Shown here in pieces: positions 50,018 through 60,391 of a stretch of DNA of 64,000 nt; within the stretch, counting starts at the first letter, position 1, and each line of letters starts with the position of its first letter. The notes below the pieces were generated by a model. It searched no databases. It was not told the DNA's origin and saw nothing but the letters and a program-made list of their open reading frames with translations. Both the position numbers and the translations under genes were made by a program. This DNA is from Numida meleagris (taxonomy: Eukaryota; Chordata; Aves; Galliformes; Numididae): NCBI RefSeq assembly GCF_002078875.1, contig NC_034421.1:6772887-6836886 (forward strand). The letters are read 5' to 3'.

Positions 50018-53000
50018 ATGGAGAGCACCAGCAGCACCCCATCATCGGTGACGCCCCAGTGGGATGTGTTTCCCCAGAAGACGCTGGGGCCAATAGACAT
50101 CACTGTCCTCATGCTGTACTTTGTGTTTGTCCTGGCTGTTGGGCTGTGGGTAAGCATTTACCATTCAAAGTGTCATTATATTGGAAAATATGGCTGTCTG
50201 GGCTTCAAATTATTTCACTTTGGCTCGAATCAAGCCACACTTGACTGAATTCAACTGCATGAGTGGAAGGGCACAGTTGACAGGTCCTTTCCCCTACTTC
50301 AGCCTGGGGAAGTGCCCTCACTGCACCACAGAAGGGCTGTTCAGCTCCAGTGTTTGCAGAGGTATTGAGAGCACTTGTAAGGAAGAGGTTTGTGTAAGTA
50401 CCAAGTACTACTAATAATGTTTTGTTCATCCGGGAAGGAACTGCTGCCCCATGTATCATCTGTTTGTCCGTGGTGAGGTCCTGACAGCAGATCTTGTAAA
50501 CTAAAAATCCTCCTTACATACAATTAAGGCAGCAGAACATTCTCCTGGCATGGCTTTTGCAATAGCAGAAGCACAGACTGGCTGTCACGAGGCAGAGATG
50601 GATGGCTGCTGCCTCCACGTGCGGTGCAGAACTCACTGCATCACAAGAAAGCATCTGAGATCTCTGAAGAATGGGAGTCAATACGAAATATGTGCAATAC
50701 ATAGTACTTCTCCTGATAACTTCAGGTGCCCACAGCTCTTGTCCAAAATCATTTGCCTTTGCTGTGGGTCTGGAGTGAGGACAGGACAGGCTCCCGCTGG
50801 AGGAGCAGCCCTTGCTCAGTGCGGTTCTGAGCAGCAGCTGATAATGGTGATCCCTTGTTCTGCTTTTCTGCTTTCTCAGTCCATGTGGAAGACGCAGCGC
50901 AGCACGGTGAAAGGCTACTTTCTGGCTGGGGGACAGATGGTGTGGTGGCCTGTAAGTATCTTTGTTGTTATCCTGCTTGTGCCCCTAGGTTACAGTGAGT
51001 CTTTTGTCCATGCAGAATTCATTTCTCCAAAAAGAAGAAAATGATGTGTTCCGTGTTTTGCAAAGACCCAGTAACAATGCTGGCTTTCTTCAAGACCAGG
51101 GCAGCTGGCTGGCACAGTGTCTCCCTGCCACCTCCCCTCCATGCACCCCCAGCCCCCCAGGGACACGGTGCCTGACCCCTGCATCTCTCCCCAGGTGGGC
51201 GCATCCCTGTTTGCCAGCAATGTTGGAAGCGGGCATTTCATTGGCCTGGCTGGGTCAGGAGCTGCATCAGGAATCGCTGCGACAGCCTATGAGTGGAATG
51301 TGAGTGTGGCATTGCATGGCACGGCATGGCTCCATAAGCATGGCATGGCACAGCAGCCCTCCTGCTGCCTCCACCAGCTGCTGCGGGCCTGAGAAGTGCC
51401 CAGGGCTCCATGCCCCTGAGTGCCACACGCTCTCCCCACCTGATAGCAGCCTGGAGCAGCATTTTGACCTTCCTTTCCACTTGTTTTTGCAGGGCATGTT
51501 TTGTGTTTTGGTGCTGGCATGGTTATTCCTTCCCATTTACATAGCAGCAGGAGTAAGTAAATGGGGCATTGTGTCCATCAGTCACTTCCTGGTTTCCAAA
51601 CCCCTGCGTGGCTCAGGAGCTCAGCCATCCCCATTTGCAGCTGCACTGTCCCCAGCTGAGCCCCCGTGTGCTGCTGCCTCTCCAACATGCCTGTCCCACA
51701 CAGGTGACCACGATGCCGGAGTACCTGCGGAAACGCTTCGGTGGGAAAAGAATCCAGATATTCCTGGCGATTCTCTACTTGTTCATCTATATCTTCACCA
51801 AAATATCAGTAAGTAGGAAAAAAATGGTGGGAGGCTGAATTCAACCTGCTTTGGAAGGGTGTGTTAACCAGCCAGGCTGAGATCACAGAGATATAGAATG
51901 GGTTTAGTTGGAAGGGAGCTCTCAAGGCCGCCTGGTCCCACACCCTGCACTGAGCAGGGACACCCACAGCTCCGTCAGTGCTCAGAGCCCCGTCCAGCCT
52001 GACTCTGGGTGTCTGCAGGGACGGGGCACCGCCACCTCTGGGCACCCTGTGCCATTCCTCACCGACCTTACTGCAAACAACTTTTCCCTTATATCCCATC
52101 TGAATCTCTTGTTTTAGTTTGAAGCCACTTCCCCTTGTCCTGTCACACAGATCCTGCTACAGAGTCTGTCCCCTTCTCTCTTATAGCCCCCCCTTTAGGT
52201 ACTGAAAGGATGATGCAATGGTTGGCCCTTCCCCCGGATTAACAGAAATGGAGGTATATTTTCAAAGTACCTAAGAAAGGTGGACTATAGCTGTTTTGAG
52301 AAGCTACACAAAAATAATTACATTTTTCCCCATTAAGGATTTGAATGCTTGCTACAGTAAGGGGAAAGCTAGATGTCAACATCCTGAGCAATCACCCATT
52401 GGAAGGTTAAGCTGAGTGGATGCACTGTTGTTAGATTTGTATGCCTGGCTGGCTTGCCCAGTTTCTTCCCTTCGTACATTCATTTCCTACACAAACACCC
52501 ACCACTGCTATCTGCTGGATGAATAAGAATGCAGGAGCTCATATGTGCTCAGGTGGAAAGAGTTCCGTGATTTATGGCTTCTCTTTGATGCAGTGCCTGG
52601 AATGAATAACAGGAGCAAGCCTTGCGCAACACTCCGCGAGCTGCTCATTAACCGTGCTGCACTGCATGAGCTGGAGAAAGTGGAGAGGTCTCTGTCCGTG
52701 ATTTTCCCATGCACACAGGGCACAGCTGGGCTGGCAGCCTGGCACTCCCCTGCCTGATTCCTGGAAGCACTGCACATGTGGGGTTCTGTGCATGCTCCTT
52801 CATCTCTGTGTGCCCACCCCCTGGCATCACCAGCTTGTAGGGGTTGGGTAATGTCATCTAGCAAATGCAAGCATTTTTGTTCATAGGTCGATATGTACGC
52901 TGGGGCCCTCTTCATTCAGCAAGCTTTGCACTGGGACCTCTACATCGCTGTGGCAGGCCTGCTAGCAATCACTGCTGTCTACACTGTAGCAGGTGCGTGG

Positions 53001-56000
53001 CTGTTTCAGGTCGGAGCACAGCAGGTCCTGCTCAGCGTGCGCGTGCAATGCACAAAGCAGCCCCATGCTTTCAGTAGGGGCCCTGAATTTCCCATTCTAT
53101 CTGTTTTTGCCATGAGTATGGAGAACAGGGAAAACAGCAATTGGTAACTCACCTGTTAAAAGTATTACCAGTACATGAATGCCCCTTACAAGACCACATC
53201 AGATATGGGTGCGTGGCAGTTTCTCCTTAAGAGAAGTGATGCTCATGGCATTTGCCCAGGGCAGTTCCTCCTCTGGGATTTCAGGGTAGGAGGGATTAAC
53301 ATAGCAATGAGCCGTGCAACGCAAAAAGCATTGTCAGTCCCGGGTGCCCTTCTGGGGCTTAAGAGTGGCCAAATGGAACAAAGCCACGCACGGAGTGAGC
53401 ACAAATTCCACACAAACAAAGGTTGCTCCTTTCCCAGCGCTCACCCCTGGTGATGCTGCTCATAAAGATCCCCTCCACCTCTGCTCTTTTTCCTCCTCCA
53501 CGTTCAGCCTGGGCTTTGTTTTGGAGCTTTTCCACACATTTCCCATAGAAGTACTTATACCGGACATTGGCTTCTTGGTAACAAAACATTGATTCACTCT
53601 GATTTGAAAGACGAGGTGCAGGGACGGCTGAGCACGGGCAGGGCAGCAGGGCGCTGCTCCCCAGGACACTGCTGAGGGGTCGGAGCGGATCCCAGCGCTG
53701 CTCTCTGCTCCCGCAGGTGGCCTGGCCGCCGTCATCTACACGGACGCGCTGCAGACCCTCATCATGCTGGTCGGTGCCATCAGCCTCATGGTCTTCAGTG
53801 AGTGCTTCCCCGGGCCCCCTGCTGAGCTTACAGCAGCTCTAGTGCTGCAGATACGCTGGGTCATTACAAATGATTACTCGATTGATGTTCCGAGAGCTGC
53901 TTTTTATGTATTTTCCTGTAGAAATACGCGTTCGTACAAGGAGTGTTACAGCAGTTCTTAAGTGGTAAAAAATGCTCGAGGACTCCATAAAAAAATAATT
54001 AAAGAAATAGGTTCTGAGGTAGTATAAAAGATGAACAAGCATCATCTCTAGCCAACAGCGTTACAGCGTGATGCCATCTCCTGCCCAGCGTTAAAACTGT
54101 AGAATAGATGATACTGCCATAGAGTGACTGGGTTGGAAGGGACCTTAACAGCCATCTCATTCCAACCCCCTGCTGTGGGCTGGTCACCAAGCCAGTAACT
54201 CCTGATTTTAAACAATGCTCGTGGAGGATTTATGGAGACTATAGCTATCTATCTATCGAGCAAGCCATAGAAACTGAAAACAAGAGCACGGAAGGCGTGA
54301 TAACTACTTCTCATGACCTATTTTAGGCTTTGTTGAAGTTGGCGGTCTGGAAGGTTTGCAGGCAAAATACTTTGACGCCATTCCCAGCACCCGCAAGGAG
54401 AACAGCAGCTGCGGCTTGCCAAGGGAAGATGCGTTCCACATTTTCCGGGACCCTGTTAACTCCGACCTTCCCTGGCCAGGGGTGCTGGTGGGGATGACCA
54501 TCCCGTCCCTGTGGTACTGGTGTACTGACCAGGTGTGTCACTGCTTCTGCCTCGGTTTGGTTTTGAGGACACGTTCTTGGCTGTTTCACTCTGATTGCAG
54601 ACCTAAGGTCTGCAGCATAGCCTGGACTGGTCGCTATTTCTGATGGCAATGCAGTAAAATGTGCTGCCTTTGATCCTCAGACTGCAAAACTGGAGAAGCA
54701 CAACCAGATTTTGTGAATCATTTCAAAGTAGAAAGAGGGGAGAACGTGTTAAACATTGTTAATCCCAGTCCATAAAGACGGGAGGCACCCTCGAACTCTT
54801 TCAGCTCTGCAGGGCTCTGATCACCTTCACCCCAGTGCTCACTTTTCTACGACTGCAATAGTTTAGAGGAGAACAGAGTAGATAAACGAACACAGCATGA
54901 AATCTGTGCCAAAGAGCAGTATATAACCCAGTCACACCACCAGAGCCAGCTCTGCTCCACCCAGCAGCAGATCCAACACATTTCTTCCTCTCCAGGTCAT
55001 CGTTCAGAGGTCCCTTGCTGCTAAAAACCTCTCACACGCCAAGGGGGGCTCCCTGATGACCTCCTACCTGAAGATTTTGCCACTCTTCATGATGGTGATG
55101 CCGGGCATGATCAGCCGGGTCCTCTTCCCAGGTCAGTGCTGGAGGAGAGCTCTGCTCCCTCTGACAACCACTACAGGCTGCGTCCATTCTGCAGCTGAAA
55201 CAGCTTTTGCAGTACACCAAGTGCCCAAAGTATGACAAAGCTTCCTTCCAGTTATAACGAGCAGAATGCACGTTCTCCTGCAGCAGGCTTCATCCATACT
55301 GTTTCTTGTGACACATGAATATTGCTTCTCATTTACTTTGCTTATTTCAGACCTGGTGGCTTGTGCAGAGCCGGAGATTTGTCAAAAAATCTGTGGCAAC
55401 CCATCCGGCTGCTCTGATATCGCTTACCCGAAGTTGGTGATAGAGCTCCTGCCTGTAGGTGAGCAGCCCGTGCAGGAAAAGGCCAGAGGGGAAAACACCT
55501 GCAGCTGTAATTCAGTGGGGTTACACTGGGCTTGATGGAAGAATGGCGAGGGACAGCGTGCAGCAGGTGGTTATTTGGGATTCTCAGTGAGGCTGCACTG
55601 ATCTTTCTGCTTCCAGGACTCAGGGGCCTGATGATGGCCGTGATGATAGCAGCCCTCATGTCCTCCCTCACGTCCATCTTCAACAGTGCCAGCACCATTT
55701 TCACCATGGACCTCTGGAAACACTTCCGGCCTCGATGCTCCGAATGGGAGCTGATGATCGTTGGCAGGTACGGGAAACTGGGGCAGGTACGTTGCAAGGG
55801 ATCCACTACAAGGGAGGACAGGCCAAAAGCCCCATAGAGCACAGGTTTGCTGCAGTGCAAAAGCTGAGGCCTTGTGGTTACAAGTGATCTCAGGAGGAGT
55901 TTTGCAAGATGAGCAATTGGAAAAGAATGACCTGAGCTAACGATACTGGCATCTTCTTGCGTAGGATCTTTGTGCTGCTGCTTACGGTGGTCTCTATCCT

Positions 56001-59000
56001 GTGGATCCCACTGGTCCAGGCTGGCCAGGGTGGGCAGCTCTTCATTTACATCCAGTCCATCAGCTCCTACCTGCAGCCCCCTGTGGCAATGGTGTTCATA
56101 CTGGGCTGCTTCTGGAAGAGAGCAAACGAGAAGGTAACAGCCCCCTTAGGCAGTGCTGGACACAGTCATCCCTGAGGCAGGAATTACTGATGCTTTCCAA
56201 AGGCATCTTGCAAGTAGTGAGAGGATTGTATTGCTTGGCTGCAGGGCATCCTTCATAAAGCCTGAAGCTCGTTAGGGCCTTGCTTGCCATTCATTAGATG
56301 CACTTGTGTGATCTGCACCAGGGGGCCCATGTTGTTAGGGAGCATGGCACCAGGAATCCAAAGCCTGCAGCTCCTCACCTGGTGCTGAGGATGGGGTAAA
56401 GCCTTCCAAAACCTGGCTTCACTTAGCTGGAGGGCAGCTGTGAGCACCTGTGGTTAAAGCAGCCACTGGAATGCAGACATCCCTCTTCAACTGGTCCTTA
56501 CACAGGGCAGGCATCATGCTACTGTAACAGCACCAGCACACCTGGATAAAACAGCACAAGCGGGAAAGGGAGGGGAGGGAAGCTGCCAAAAAAAAAAAAA
56601 AAACCAGCAAGGAAAAAGCCTGGCAGCTCATAGCCCTGAGTCCCAGGTGGGCACACGCTTCTTGCTCCAGCAAATAACCCTCCCTTCCTAGGGCGCCTTC
56701 TGGGGCCTGGTGCTGGGGCTGCTGATGGGCGTCATCCGGCTGGTGCTGGACTTCATCTTCCCTGAGCCTCAGTGTGGAGAGCGGGACACGCGGCCGGGCG
56801 TGCTGCGCTACATGCACTACCTCTACTTCTCCATGGTCTTGGCGGCTGTCTCCACGCTCACCGTGCTGCTCGTCAGCCTGCTGACGGAACCCCCCTCAGA
56901 GCAAATGGTGCGTCCACCCCCCACATTGCTTCCCTTATTGGTAAATGGATGCCCCACGTTACATCCATGGGAATGAGGTGGAGATAAATAATCTGGAAAT
57001 GGGCATTTCCATCTATTCTTTGTCTATGAAAACACTCGTAGCAACCTGTAACTGCAACCCCTCCTTTGCTCCAGCACCCTGCTGCTTTCCTTTTGAGGTT
57101 TTGGTCCCATACATCCAGAGTTCCACCCTGGAAACAGGTCATCAGTTGATGTTACAAAGAGCTGTGCTTAAGTTCAAACGTGTGTGTTTAATGCATAACG
57201 AACTAGCTTTTTCCCTCTATTTTCCAAGAAATTCCAGCTTCTGGGTCATCCTTATGAACTCTTACTAATTTAGTGAGGAACCATTTTTACTCGCAGAAAA
57301 GAGAAATCAAGGGCAGAGAGCACACTTCCTCTGGAACAGGTTTGTGCCAGTTTGACTACTTCTAATAGACATACTGAGGCTACAAAATAGCAGACAGGAG
57401 GGCCAGGAGGGACCTTCAGAAACCATACAGCCAAGGCATCTCTTGCTTCAAGACAGGACTAACCCAGCATTTCTGACAGACCCGTGGTGAACTCACTCCC
57501 ATAAACCCCCGAGGGAGGTGCCCAGGGAGGTGCACCACCAGTTCCAGATCCTGCCCCTCTTGGTTGAAGTTTTTCCTCTTCTCCAACTTGAATCTTTCCA
57601 GCTTCATGTTGCGCTCGTCCCTTCCTGTCTGCCTCGTCTCTGGTATCGAGAACACTCCTCTTTAACGAGCCTTTTACACATTTGAAGGAACTTATCCTAC
57701 CTCCCATCTGTCTTTTCTTCTCTAAACAACCCCCGTTCTGTGAATCGTTCTTCACTGGCCACGGTTTCCGTTCTTTTGCTCCCTTCCCTGGCCTGCTCAG
57801 GCTGCATCCAGTGATACCCACGCCGTAACCAAAAGCAAAGGCCTCCATCCTGCCAAGAGCTCCCAGGCTGCAGATAAAACTAACCCAGCGCCGCTCCGCC
57901 GCCAGCAGCGGAGCACTGAGCCGTTCACCTGCTCCAGCAGAGCGGGAGAGCAGACTCCGGCCCCTCACAGTATTCTCTCTGCAGGCTGCTGTACTGCTCA
58001 GGCGGTCCTTTAAGCGACCGCACAGCAGTTTAACACCACTCTTCATGCCATCAGATAAGTCGGCTTACCTGGTTCACACGCGGGGATCCTCCAGCCAAGA
58101 AAGACCTAGCGGTCAGCACTTCTCCTGACACTGCCAAAGGAGCGCGCCAAGCTGAGCGTCCAGCTCTCCAGATTGATATAAGCATTGCTTCTGAACATAG
58201 TTCAGATGATAACAAATGTAAGTGCTCCAACACCACACTCAGTAACACCTACAGTTCACAGCCCTAGGCGTTGTGTAACGGCTCTGAAGACAAGAACAGT
58301 TAAAACTGCTTCCTCTGGATTTCTGTATCTTCAGGGCGTGCTAAAGGGTTTTGATCTGAGAGTTTCACCTAAGCAAAGCCTAGTTTCTTTTCCATCTCTT
58401 GATGGCATTACGTATGCTTGAAATCAAGAAGGAGCTGGATGGGATACAGAAAGCCATGCCACTGTCCTGCACAGAGCCTAGCACTGCCTGCACCTGCTGC
58501 AAGGAGAACTGATTGAAAGGGGAGGGTGGAGGACAAACACAATTACTTTCATGAAATTCCATTTCTGTTTTTCAGTGATGTTTTCTGATGGACTCTAGCA
58601 GCAGGGAGAACCCAGAGTCCTGGGCGGAGTTCTTGACAGATCAGTGAAGGAGGATTTACATTTTTTAAAACTTGTACTTGTCGGTATTAGGTACAAACAT
58701 GCGTAGCAACTCATTCTGCATTTTCCAGCTATGATTACCATCACGTGTTTTTGCCAGGCTTGGGACACTGTTTATGCAACTCTGCAGCTGTGTATTCCTC
58801 TGATCTATAAAAAGCTAAGGAAAAGATCAGTGAGGTAATGAGGAAGTGAAGCGCAGATCTCCCGGTGCTGGGAAGTCTCACTCTTGTAGCAAACTGACAC
58901 TTTGTCACATACGGCCCAACCCACCTCCAAGCTGGGAGAATTCACTTTACACACGCGTAATGCGAGTAACCCTAACTGGACAGAGCATGCGTGTGGCAAA

Positions 59001-59510
59001 GGAAGCTGATGGGCATGAAGTACTTAGAGGTGGGCTTTTAGGTTTGGTGCTGTTACTGCCTCCTAAAATGCTGGGAAGAGCAGAGCTTGAGCTCAGACCT
59101 CCAAGGAAGAAAGAGCTAGACCCCACAGCCCCAAAGAGATCTTACTGGAAGGGTTTCCCACACCTCCGTCTAGCTAGCGTATTCGTTTAAAGAGTGAGGG
59201 TGCATCAAAACCCTTTGTGCAGGGCCATACTGACACACACCTGGGATCTGCTGCCGGTGACACTTACACCTCGCTCTGTGCTGGCTCTGTAGGTCCGACT
59301 GGCACCAGGAAGGACTCGAAGCTGGTGAGGACTCTCCTGTGGCTCTGCGGGATGGAACGCAGACAGGAGAACCCTGAGGACACGGCGCCAGCCAAACCCG
59401 AGCGTCCCATGGCTTCCCTGGAGGAGAACCCGCTGGTGAAGCACGTCCTAAACATCAACTTGATCCTGAGCATATGTGCGGGGGTCTTCCTCTGGGCCTA
59501 CTTCGCATAG
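50018..59510 (+). CDS. SLC5A11: SLC5A11 (SMIT2/SGLT6) sodium/solute symporter, complete
   Basis: SLC5A11 is a plasma-membrane Na+-coupled transporter of myo-inositol and some sugars. Fifteen exons join to 1908 nt (635 aa): 50018-50149, 50880-50951, 51195-51299, 51493-51552, 51704-51808, 52887-52992, 53717-53797, 54327-54532, 54996-55131, 55351-55458, 55617-55767, 55965-56133, 56692-56907, 57297-57339 (tentative) and 59293-59510. The start ATG has context gagccatgg. Conserved pieces include [80 protein letters not shown] and [15 protein letters not shown]. Asn77, His82 and Gln451 correspond to the sugar-site residues N78, H83 and Q457 of SGLT1. The last exon encodes the final helix and ends [11 protein letters not shown]. 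The cytoplasmic linker before that helix is shorter than in human (675 aa as recalled). SLC5A11 is preferred over other SLC5 members by wording throughout, including the C-terminal SLEENPLVK. Confidence 0.94.
50150..52886 (+). other. SLC5A11: SLC5A11 introns 1-5
   Basis: Gene-free stretches over 300 nt are 50150-50879 and 51809-52886. The latter holds a CR1 copy at 51881-52215. No other feature is recognised. Confidence 0.6.
51881..52215 (-). mobile_element. CR1 3' fragment, about 335 bp
   Basis: The plus strand reads gatcacagagatatagaatg, ttggaagggagctctcaagg, ctgagcagggacacccacag, cagggacggggcaccgccac, tttagtttgaagccacttcc and cccttgtcctgtcac. These are the hallmarks of the CR1 3' end in reverse complement, in the same order. 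It is the best-preserved CR1 copy in the window and lies antisense to SLC5A11 in an intron. Confidence 0.9.
52993..55350 (+). other. SLC5A11: SLC5A11 introns 6-9
   Basis: Introns 52993-53716, 53798-54326 and 54533-54995 exceed 300 nt. The second carries a CR1 remnant. No additional exon is needed, because phases across the flanking exons are consistent. Confidence 0.6.
54115..54200 (-). mobile_element. CR1 3' remnant
   Basis: The sequence catagagtgactgggttgga, agggaccttaacagccatct and cattccaaccccctgctgtg is the CR1 3' terminus in reverse complement, truncated after about 85 bp. Confidence 0.85.
56134..56691 (+). other. SLC5A11: SLC5A11 intron 12
   Basis: The intron contains an A-rich run near 56588-56602. 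Nothing else is recognised. Confidence 0.6.
57297..57339 (+). other. SLC5A11: tentative 43-nt linker exon of SLC5A11
   Basis: Exon 13 ends in phase 0, but the last exon must be entered with one base already used. An exon of length 1 modulo 3 is therefore required between 56908 and 59292. This one has acceptor tttttactcgcag, donor GTTTGT and an open frame ([14 protein letters not shown] plus one base), and fits exactly. It is not similar to the human linker, so it is a phase-based prediction. Confidence 0.5.
57340..59292 (+). other. SLC5A11: last SLC5A11 intron
   Basis: This intron precedes the terminal exon and contains an old CR1 copy at about 57385-57860. Exon-like pieces near 58205 and 58575 were examined, but their phases or stops do not fit. 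Confidence 0.55.
57385..57860 (-). mobile_element. old, diverged CR1 fragment
   Basis: The region reads ggccaggagggaccttcaga, then a degenerate internal part (cttggttgaagtttttcctc, ccagcttcatgttgcgctcg), then tcttttcttctctaaacaac and ttcactggcc. This order resembles an ancient CR1 family in reverse complement. Divergence is high, so the limits are approximate. Confidence 0.6.
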
Positions 59511-60391
59511 CAGTCAGCCGCTTCATCCCAGATGACATCAACTATGTTAATTGGTGTAAATAATAATAATCAGCAGAGGGTTGATGTAATTTGTAGTGCT
59601 TTCTAAGTTTTATTTAAGAAGACAGGCCCTCCTCCCTAACACATCCCTCATTTCCCTCGAGGAGCACTTGGCACTGCTGCAGACCGGACCTCGATGCACA
59701 AAACTGAGCACAATGAGCTGAGGCGGGAGCGCGGTGTTGGTTATTCCAAGTATATAACTATGCTCTTTGGGGTTAAAGCAATACCTGGCACTTAGGACGT
59801 CTGGATTCTGTTCCTATTTATGCCTCTGTAACCACACATAACACATGTGTGTTGCCTGCGCTGTAGCCTCTGCAACCACCATGGTGTCCAGCTGACCTGG
59901 GGCAGTGCTTACAGCCTGGATCCCTCCAGCCACACCACGCGGGCAGCAGCAGGTGTGCAGTCTGCTCTCTCAGGTTGCTGACGTTCCCGTGGGACTGCAT
60001 GATGCCAGTGTGCTGGCAAGTGGCAGGGCTAACGTGGCCAGAGCAGCACGGCCGAGGGGCGGTGATGGGATGAGCGGTGCTGGGCCCAGTGGCACTCACA
60101 CCTCCAGGGTGGGCTGGGCATAGGTGGTGCAGCGCTGCTAAAGCCTTCTGCCAGGAGAAGATGTGCTTGGTGGTGCGCCTCGTCCTCGAGAGGGGAAAGA
60201 TGGTCGGGCTGTGCTGGCGGCGTGCTCAGCCTCGGCAGCCAACCCATCCCCAAGGCCTCGTGTGGCTGCCGGAACCCGCTGCACCTGCCCGGGCTGGAGG
60301 GCGTGGTCCCGGCGCGCGGCACAGCGGCCGTTCCTCGGCTCCGCGAGCGCAGCACGGCCCCCACCGGCCGCTCCCGGCGCAGGGCCCGGCC
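59511..60391 (+). other. SLC5A11 3' UTR and spacer to the TEX47-like gene
   Basis: The 5' part should be SLC5A11 3' UTR, but I see no exact AATAAA, only AT-rich taaataataataatc near 59555. From about 60270 the sequence becomes CpG-rich, as a promoter for the next gene. The spacer is only about 880 bp from stop to start codon. Confidence 0.5.
60270..60391 (+). promoter_or_regulatory. CpG-rich promoter candidate of the TEX47-like gene
   Basis: CpG density rises sharply upstream of the ATG at 60392 and continues through the first two exons to about 60660. No TATA box is evident. Promoter role is inferred from position and composition. Confidence 0.5.

Noticed and set aside
58560..58645. Exon-like segment after ttctgtttttcag in the last SLC5A11 intron
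   Set aside because: In the phase required by the preceding exon it begins with a TGA stop, so it cannot be the missing linker exon.
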